From a virus: DNA of 64,000 nucleotides. The stretch spans positions 17,495 through 81,494 of IMG/VR virus record IMGVR_UViG_3300022928_001147; one strand, 5' to 3'. Under the pieces are notes generated by a model. The model was given only the letters and a program-made list of their open reading frames with translations. It was not told the origin of the DNA and made no database searches. The position numbers and the translations under genes were made by a program. Positions 58,467 to 64,000 of this stretch are shown piece by piece; position 1 is the first letter of the stretch, and each line of letters begins with the position of its first letter.

Positions 58467-60002
58467 TTAAGGAAGCGGGTCGTCTCTTGACGGTGTACTT
58501 GTAACTGTTGCTGATCCACCTGTTCCTACTGAAGATCCTGGGCCTGAATATATCGGTGGCGGAACAGTAGTAGGTGCCGTTGTTGTAGGTAGTCCAGGAT
58601 CCGCAGTATCTGCACCTGTTCTCGATGGTGTACTCGTAACATTTGCTCTTGCTTCTGCTTCGCCAGCAGTGCCTTCTGAGCTTGCACCAGCTGACGGAGG
58701 AGCAGTCGCTGCTACGCATGCTTCAAATGTATCTTTTATTGCAGCAGGAGTGCTGCCGCCTGATCCTGATCCTGGAGCCGCTGGTGCTGTTGGAGTTCCG
58801 GCAGCTCCACCGCTTTGCAAATGAGGATGTGTTGCTTTTACGTTTACACCACTTACTGTAGATGCTTTTAGTGTTCCACTGACATCTAAATTTCCTGTAA
58901 CTCCAATATTATTTGCATTAGTTGTAGGAGCATTTAGGTTAATAGCACCAGCTGCGCCGATGTTGACATTGCCGCCAGCAGCTAGATTAATATCACCGCC
59001 AGATTTAAAATTAATAGACCCTGATGAATATACGTCAATTGTACCCTGAGGTGTCATTTCTATCCAACTTTGCCCGCTGCCATGTGCAATGTAAATTAAG
59101 TCTTCAGAATTATGCATCAATATTTGATGTCCTGTACGTGTTCTAAGTCTTATCAATTCATTAGCAGGAATCATAGGGTCGCCGCCATCAGCCAATGATG
59201 CATATACACTAGGAGTTGATGCAGCAGGTCCTTTTCTAAATAAACTAGGGTCACCGTCGTCCATTACAAAACTTGATCCCGTAAGTCTTGATGCTGGCAT
59301 ATCTGTTTGTGCATTTTCGCCGCCGACTTTAACTCTAGGTTTACCAGGTCTACGATCTAACGGTCCAGGAGTACTCATACCAAATACCATACTAGGTACT
59401 TCTCGTCTAGCACTCGATGTTGTAGTTCCTCTTATATGATCATTAATTAGACCTGCCCGAGTGAGTTGTGTAACTGCATCATCGTTGACTGGTTTTAAGA
59501 AAGTAGTAGGCTGATTGCCAGATCCAGGTTCATTTCTTTTATTATACTCACCTACTGGTAATACTTTAGCTTGATCTGTTTTATTATTCTTTGTACTACC
59601 GTTGCCTGGTATCATAAAGTTCATAAACTTTTCTTGTACACATCCAAACCAGAAGCCTCGACTTTTATTTCCTTCTGCAAATATAACTAAGACAGTTGAT
59701 CCAACATCTGGCGGAACTGCCCACATACCGTAACTTTTCTGTGTATAATCAAAACCTTCATTGTCACTTGTTCCGCTATACGGTGTAATTCCATAAAAAG
59801 GACTTAGATAACTTACTGTTGCCAATTCTCCAGTAGCATCAGTCGTGTTGCCTTCAGTTGTTGTTTTTAAAAGTTCAACCTCAAGAGATCCCATGTACTC
59901 AGTATCTAAATGATTGCGTACAATTGCCATAAACGGCCCAGGGCCGTCAAATGAACTCGTCTTTGGTTGTGCGTCTGGGGTTCTAGTATCTTGTCCTGCC
60001 AT
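58467..60002 (-). CDS. 5: gp5-type baseplate central spike without lysozyme domain
   Basis: 511 residues. Residues 1-125 form an OB fold (FMAIVRNHLDTEYMGSLEV, YGMWAVPPDVGSTVLVIFAEG, FWFGCVQEKFMNFM). Residues about 285-385 form a triangular beta-helix like gp5C/VgrG (TRTGHQILMHNSEDLIYIAH, IEMTPQGTIDVYSSGSINF, and GGDINLAAGGNVNIGAAG). T4 gp5 has a lysozyme domain between these parts; here the linker (about 130-280) shows no lysozyme motif. The C-terminal 110 residues are Pro/Gly/Ser/Thr-rich and contain SEGTAGEAEARANV, closely related to a segment in the next gene upstream. Likely the membrane-puncturing tip. Confidence 0.82.
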   Translation of the reverse strand: MAGQDTRTPDAQPKTSSFDGPGPFMAIVRNHLDTEYMGSLEVELLKTTTEGNTTDATGELATVSYLSPFYGITPYSGTSDNEGFDYTQKSYGMWAVPPDVGSTVLVIFAEGNKSRGFWFGCVQEKFMNFMIPGNGSTKNNKTDQAKVLPVGEYNKRNEPGSGNQPTTFLKPVNDDAVTQLTRAGLINDHIRGTTTSSARREVPSMVFGMSTPGPLDRRPGKPRVKVGGENAQTDMPASRLTGSSFVMDDGDPSLFRKGPAASTPSVYASLADGGDPMIPANELIRLRTRTGHQILMHNSEDLIYIAHGSGQSWIEMTPQGTIDVYSSGSINFKSGGDINLAAGGNVNIGAAGAINLNAPTTNANNIGVTGNLDVSGTLKASTVSGVNVKATHPHLQSGGAAGTPTAPAAPGSGSGGSTPAAIKDTFEACVAATAPPSAGASSEGTAGEAEARANVTSTPSRTGADTADPGLPTTTAPTTVPPPIYSGPGSSVGTGGSATVTSTPSRDDPLP

Positions 60003-60012
60003 TGTTTATTCC

Positions 60013-62709
60013 TTAGAACGGTCCTGATTGTTGTTGTGCAGAGGCATTAGCTGCTTGTCTTGCTCTAAGCGCTCTTAGAGGTGCATCGTCGTATGTGCTG
60101 CCAGCAGATGGACTAGGAGCACTTGCTGGTCTGCTAGGTATAAACCCAGGATCAGCAGTATTAGCGCCATTTACGTTTGCCCTTGCTGCTGCTTCGCCAG
60201 CATCACCTTCCGAATTTGCGCCAACTTGTGGATTAGCTGGGGTTGGTGCTATTTGCGTTCCTGCATTATCAGTATTAAGAATACCGGATTGTGAAGGAGC
60301 AGTAAATGCCGAGTTTTGTCGTTGTCTACGAATTGTCTGGAGTTCTTGTGTAAACTCTCCGTTACTAAACACATTTTTACAAAATAAAACTTGATACAAT
60401 CCACTAAATTCTCCTACAGGAGCAGTTCCGCCACCTGGAAAATCCATATATCCTGTAGGACCATAGTCTAACGGAGTTCTAAAGTTGATTTCTATATCAA
60501 CTTCTCCGTTTTGATAATTCATTGTACCGTCCTTAGTAATATTTAAAATTCCTGGAACTTGAAGTGCGTTATAATTTCCCATTCCGCTATCACAAATGTA
60601 ATACGGATCTCCTAATATTTTTAGATCTACTGCAATTAAGTCTACAGGACTGTTCATTAATGCTTCATTAAAACTTCGAGCAATTTGTGATTCTGGACTT
60701 AAAAATCCAATGCCACCGTCTCGTCTATTTGGACCTGCAACAGCAGATTGCGCTCTTCCTAGTTCACCCGCTTGAGTGTTTCCTGGAGATACTCCTGGAG
60801 ATACATTAGGACCAGTTGCAGTTGTTTCCTGTGTTACTGATTGTTTGCTATCAGAACCCATCTGTCCCATATCGCCATTAATACTTGTAAAAAATGCTGC
60901 ATCAAATTTGATATTGAAATCAATGACGTCTTTATTTTTTCCAGTGTATATATAATTGTATTCTTTTATTGCCTGATTTTTTAACTGCGGAATACCAGGA
61001 CTGCTTTGACTCGGGCTCTGGAATTTACTAATATGAACAAGGTACGGTATTACTCGATAAACAAATATTCTCGAAGGAATACCAGTTGTTGAAACAACTT
61101 CAGCTGTAGAATCTGCATTAAAAACTTGTGATTCGATTCTAAACCACGGAATCATTCCATTCGAGTCAGGTTTCTTTGATGCAATGCTTCTGCCAAATTC
61201 ACTTGTAATAATAATTTCTTCAATTATAGTTTGAATTTTTTTACCTGAAGAAAATGTAGCTTGCCTAATGTCGCCTGTTAAGTTTACTAAACAACAGTTA
61301 ACTTCACCTTTAGTGTCTTCGTTTTCAGCGTTGGTAGGAGTTTGCATTGGACGGGTGCCGCCGTCAGTATTAGCATTAACAATCTTAGATTGTCCTATTT
61401 CATTTATATTAATTGATCGTTCAGCATATTCTCGAATATTTTCGCCAAAACTAGATCTTTTAACTGTTATACCTGCTGCATTAGCTATTTCATTCCTATA
61501 ATCAACAGGAACAGGCCCTTCAGTGTCACCGGTTGTAGATACATAGTATCTTTTTATTTCTTCGTCTGTAAATTCTCTAGTAGTTGCAGTATCGTCAGCT
61601 TGTTCAGGTTGTCCCATCATAAACTGAGTTGATTCTTGTGCAGACGAACTAGTAGTTGGAAACATTATAACGTACTGGTTTCCTTTTTTAACTTTGCCAG
61701 CACGTTCAGCAGCTATTTCTCTATTGTTTAATACACTAGTTAAACTTTTGGCGCCAGTTTGCAACATTTCTGCAACTGTTGCTCCAGCAAAACTTAAATC
61801 AGTGTGAGTATTTTGTGTTTCATCTGTTAATGCAACTTCGTGGTATGGTATTGCTTGTACTGTATATACACTACCGCCTTCTGCTACTTCAAATTCAATA
61901 TTTACAAATTTTAAAGGAAACATTCTACGCAAATTGCTAGCATGGATATAATTATTGCCGTCATCGTATCCTTTAAATTCTACTGAAAGTAAAAACGGTG
62001 CTTCAATATAATTGGGCTGTCCTGCTCTTTTAGCTGCTACTTGTAATGATTGTAAAAATAATCCCATACTGTATGGTTCAGTTACTTTAAAACTTATACT
62101 AGTTGCATTTGTTGATCGTGAATTAGGATTACCTGCTACTATTGTTTCTATTTCTACATCATCTATAAAATATTCTACTTTGCCTGCTGATTCATATAGC
62201 GTAGCACTGCCCGGAGTTGGGCCGCCTCCGCTTCTTAATATTACTACTCCTGGATCTCTTCTTCGATAGGTTAGATCAGGGAAGTTTAATTCAAAATCAC
62301 TTAGACAGCCTAACGTAAACACATAATTGTAACTTGCAAATTGTTCTAAAGGATTTGGCTGTTTGCCGGCACCTCCAAATACACTACCAAATCCGCCGCC
62401 AAAGGCTGCTCCTAAGAACCCACCAATGCCGCCCTTAATACCGTTTACTAAAGATGATCCTATTCCGTTAGCAATATTGCCAACAATACTTTGACCAATC
62501 CCTGGGCCAGTTAAACCGTTTAAACTATTTGCTAAGTTAACTGTTGCACCTTGTAATTCTTGCATAGATCCTGTTACAGAATCTACAACACCGTCTACTG
62601 CTATATTAGCACTTTGACGGAACTGGTTTGCGGCTGAAGCTACTTCAGTTTCTACATCTCTGCCAACTGCTTTTAAACGATTTGATAAATTCTGTGGAAT
62701 TAATGCCAT
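60013..62709 (-). CDS. Baseplate hub-like structural protein
   Basis: 898 residues. An amphipathic, glycine-rich N-terminus (about 1-110, with repeated GIGG/GFGSVFGG) could be membrane-active or tape-like. It is followed by beta-rich regions (YNYVFTLGCLSDFELNFPDL, VEYFIDDVEIETIV, SISFKVTEPYSMGLFLQ). Position between the gp53 gene and the spike suggests a hub component that binds the spike, perhaps a functional counterpart of T4 gp27, but I see no clear gp27 signature. The C-terminal tail (from about 815) is low-complexity and holds SEGDAGEAAARANV, shared with the spike. AAGGAAT-type spacing downstream and AGGGAT before its ATG indicate coupled translation. Confidence 0.65.
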   Translation of the reverse strand: MALIPQNLSNRLKAVGRDVETEVASAANQFRQSANIAVDGVVDSVTGSMQELQGATVNLANSLNGLTGPGIGQSIVGNIANGIGSSLVNGIKGGIGGFLGAAFGGGFGSVFGGAGKQPNPLEQFASYNYVFTLGCLSDFELNFPDLTYRRRDPGVVILRSGGGPTPGSATLYESAGKVEYFIDDVEIETIVAGNPNSRSTNATSISFKVTEPYSMGLFLQSLQVAAKRAGQPNYIEAPFLLSVEFKGYDDGNNYIHASNLRRMFPLKFVNIEFEVAEGGSVYTVQAIPYHEVALTDETQNTHTDLSFAGATVAEMLQTGAKSLTSVLNNREIAAERAGKVKKGNQYVIMFPTTSSSAQESTQFMMGQPEQADDTATTREFTDEEIKRYYVSTTGDTEGPVPVDYRNEIANAAGITVKRSSFGENIREYAERSININEIGQSKIVNANTDGGTRPMQTPTNAENEDTKGEVNCCLVNLTGDIRQATFSSGKKIQTIIEEIIITSEFGRSIASKKPDSNGMIPWFRIESQVFNADSTAEVVSTTGIPSRIFVYRVIPYLVHISKFQSPSQSSPGIPQLKNQAIKEYNYIYTGKNKDVIDFNIKFDAAFFTSINGDMGQMGSDSKQSVTQETTATGPNVSPGVSPGNTQAGELGRAQSAVAGPNRRDGGIGFLSPESQIARSFNEALMNSPVDLIAVDLKILGDPYYICDSGMGNYNALQVPGILNITKDGTMNYQNGEVDIEINFRTPLDYGPTGYMDFPGGGTAPVGEFSGLYQVLFCKNVFSNGEFTQELQTIRRQRQNSAFTAPSQSGILNTDNAGTQIAPTPANPQVGANSEGDAGEAAARANVNGANTADPGFIPSRPASAPSPSAGSTYDDAPLRALRARQAANASAQQQSGPF

Positions 62710-62710
62710 A

Positions 62711-63013
62711 TTATATCCCTAGTGTCCTTGTAAGTGCGTCGCCTTTTGGCACATAAATTTGGATACCTGCAATTAAATCAAATATAGGATCTTTAAGTAT
62801 TTCCATATTACGTTGTGCAAAGACCCACCAAAGATCTTTGTCGCCATACAAATCAAAAGCAAGTAAATCAGGGCGATGCGTATACTGAGGCTGTATTGTA
62901 ATTAATACATCATCTGATTCTGCAGGAATTGGACGTATTTTTAATATGTCAAGATACTGTCCGTCTTGAGTAGATGTATTATACCATGGACTGGTTCCGA
63001 TATATGCTGCCAT
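62711..63013 (-). CDS. 53: Baseplate wedge protein gp53
   Basis: 100 residues with the gp53 pattern: SPWYNTSTQDGQYLDILKIRP, YTHRPDLLAFDLYGDKDLWWVFAQRNM and PIFDLIAGIQIYVPKGDAL. The DLLAFDLYGD..LWWVF..RN block is LysM-like and diagnostic of this family. gp53 binds the wedge and joins it to the hub. It is shorter than T4 gp53 (about 196), as is usual in marine relatives. Its ATG overlaps the stop of the tube-cap gene upstream. Confidence 0.88.
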   Translation of the reverse strand: MAAYIGTSPWYNTSTQDGQYLDILKIRPIPAESDDVLITIQPQYTHRPDLLAFDLYGDKDLWWVFAQRNMEILKDPIFDLIAGIQIYVPKGDALTRTLGI

Positions 63014-63876
63014 TAGATAAATCCTTGTCCGTTGCCTTTAGCATATCCGCCACTGACAAATTTGTCTAAGCTAAATTGCTGCACAGCTCGTCTACTGTAA
63101 GTTGGCATTAACTGTATAGCAACTGAACACTTTGTCGGTGCCCATGTATCTAAAGATTTTACATAAATGTAATCAACATCAGGAGTTAAATCGCAAGTAA
63201 ATTGTGTAACTACTACTGGTACATTTTTAAATACAAAGTCACCATACCCATTAAGTTGTACCACTGGAGGAGGCGAACCTTGATTGCTTGAATTTCCATA
63301 AGACATCTTAGTAACACTTCTTAAGTAATGAATTACGGCAACCCAATATACACCTTCGGCTTCGCTTTCAACAATAAAGTCTCCGCTAATTTGAATAGTG
63401 TCTGGTTGGCTGTTTTGATACACTGGAAACGGATAGTTACTATGTGTAGGTTTAACTTGTGAGTAAGATGCACTATGACTCATAACAATTGCAGGAGTGT
63501 ATGGAAAAATCATTCCACTTGTTTTACCTAATGCTGCTGCAAGAGTTGGTTCTAGACCCATGCCAGGAGGCATTGAAAGCCTGACACGCCAATCATCATT
63601 ATCGGTTCCTTTCCAACTAACATCTGCAAATCCTACTCCGCCAGGCATTCCAAATTTAGGGAGGCCGCCTCCGCGAAGCAAACTCATAAAATTCTTAGCG
63701 GTAAATACATCCTCGGCTATACCTTTTACAGCATCACCAACTTGACCTATTAAACCTTGACCAAAGTTTGCTGCGCTACCCAACAGATTGCTTACCGACT
63801 GCTGGGGCGATATTGCATTACGAGCCTGCGAAGCTGCTGATGAAAGTTGTTGTCCTATGCCGCCAAATAGTGCCAT
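63013..63876 (-). CDS. 48: Baseplate tail-tube cap, gp48-like
   Basis: 287 residues. A glycine/alanine-rich helical N-terminus (about 1-60) is followed by a tube-like beta domain with DDWRVRLSMPPGMGLEPTL, GMIFPYTPAIVMSHSASYSQVKPTHSNY, ISGDFIVESEAEGVYWVAVIHYLRSVTKM and VAIQLMPTYSRRAVQQFSL. These are typical of the gp48/gp54 tube-initiator proteins on which the tail tube polymerises. Followed by gp53, as in marine T4-like phages. AGGAGA lies 8 nt before the ATG. A variant late element (ACTAAATA at 63897-63904) lies upstream but is only a partial match. Confidence 0.8.
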   Translation of the reverse strand: MALFGGIGQQLSSAASQARNAISPQQSVSNLLGSAANFGQGLIGQVGDAVKGIAEDVFTAKNFMSLLRGGGLPKFGMPGGVGFADVSWKGTDNDDWRVRLSMPPGMGLEPTLAAALGKTSGMIFPYTPAIVMSHSASYSQVKPTHSNYPFPVYQNSQPDTIQISGDFIVESEAEGVYWVAVIHYLRSVTKMSYGNSSNQGSPPPVVQLNGYGDFVFKNVPVVVTQFTCDLTPDVDYIYVKSLDTWAPTKCSVAIQLMPTYSRRAVQQFSLDKFVSGGYAKGNGQGFI

Positions 63877-63903
63877 TATTATTGTCTCCTATATGTTATT
63901 TAG

Positions 63904-63932
63904 TTGACAAAATTAACTGTGTATATTATAAT
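63904..63932 (+). promoter_or_regulatory. Perfect consensus sigma70 promoter
   Basis: TTGACA (63904-63909), a 17-nt spacer and TATAAT (63927-63932), both exact, directed right. The predicted leader of about 17 nt holds TTGGAG before the ATG at 63956. It diverges from the late tube-cap/baseplate operon. Confidence 0.92.
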
Positions 63933-63955
63933 GTATTACAACCATTGGAGTTTTT

Positions 63956-64000
63956 ATGAGAAAAGTTAACTATTTAAATAATAAAGATATACTTAAAGAA
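63956..64000 (+). CDS. N-terminus of an unidentified early gene (cut by window edge)
   Basis: Fifteen codons, MRKVNYLNNKDILKE, follow a consensus promoter and a GGAG site 5 nt upstream. The frame runs off the right edge. The fragment is too short to identify; by its promoter it should be expressed early by host RNA polymerase. Confidence 0.7.
   Translation, partial: MRKVNYLNNKDILKE

Noticed and set aside
63897-63904. A late promoter before the tube-cap gene (ACTAAATA)
   Set aside because: Two mismatches to TATAAATA, one to the NATAAATA form, and overlap with the divergent TTGACA box; possible but not supported enough to list.
1-64000. tRNA genes, CRISPR arrays or insertion sequences
   Set aside because: Coding density leaves little free space and none of the gaps contains cloverleaf, repeat-spacer or transposase signatures.

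Overview
The window is a piece of an AT-rich genome of a T4-like marine myovirus. The right half carries a baseplate and tail-fibre module in the order seen in T4-like marine phages: tube cap gp48-like, gp53, a hub-like protein, a gp5-type spike, gp25, gp6, a giant wedge/tail protein and fibre proteins. NATAAATA late promoters precede several of these genes. The low GC, together with TctA/TctC and DctP-type transport genes, suggests a marine alphaproteobacterial host, possibly SAR11. The host is an inference.

Layout. (1) 1-1157, plus strand: the C-terminus of a TctA permease followed by a TRAP DctP-type solute-binding protein without a signal peptide, ending at a bidirectional terminator. (2) 1219-2190, minus strand: a TctC binding protein with a signal peptide and its own sigma70-like promoter. 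(3) 2247-32407, almost all minus strand: an accessory island of tightly overlapping genes. It holds 14 radical SAM cores: eight with an N-terminal twitch-like cysteine region, three of a CSYC type with C-terminal cysteines, and three of an rSAM/SPASM type, one of which is split in two genes. With them are two 2OG-Fe(II) oxygenases, a nitroreductase, two SGNH hydrolases, two tandem methyltransferases, a QueC-like PP-loop ATPase, an ATE1-like acyltransferase, two glycosyltransferase-like proteins and a GT-GT-methyltransferase fusion. Two inverted plus-strand inserts (20733-21587 and 23754-25750) carry a PLP enzyme, a DUF6614-like protein, an amidinotransferase-like enzyme and an unknown. (4) 32464-63876, minus strand: five fibre or appendage proteins, a 4949-residue protein, and the baseplate. 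(5) A perfect-consensus sigma70 promoter starts a plus-strand gene at the right edge.

How the parts may work together. The structural genes look late-expressed. The accessory island directly follows the fibre genes and has its own consensus sigma70 promoter at 32429-32457, plus internal late-type promoters and start/stop overlaps suggesting translational coupling. Glycosyltransferases beside fibre genes, followed by many radical SAM, oxygenase, methyl-, acyl- and esterase-like enzymes, suggest a multi-step modification pathway for virion fibres or a surface polymer; the substrate cannot be read from the sequence. Three mini-genes of 30-41 codons appear to be collapsed enzyme genes: the start of one gene is fused in frame to the end of another with the coupling overlaps kept. 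The array therefore seems to gain and lose genes by recombination.

No tRNA, CRISPR array, insertion sequence or reverse transcriptase was seen. No stretch over 300 bases lacks a gene.
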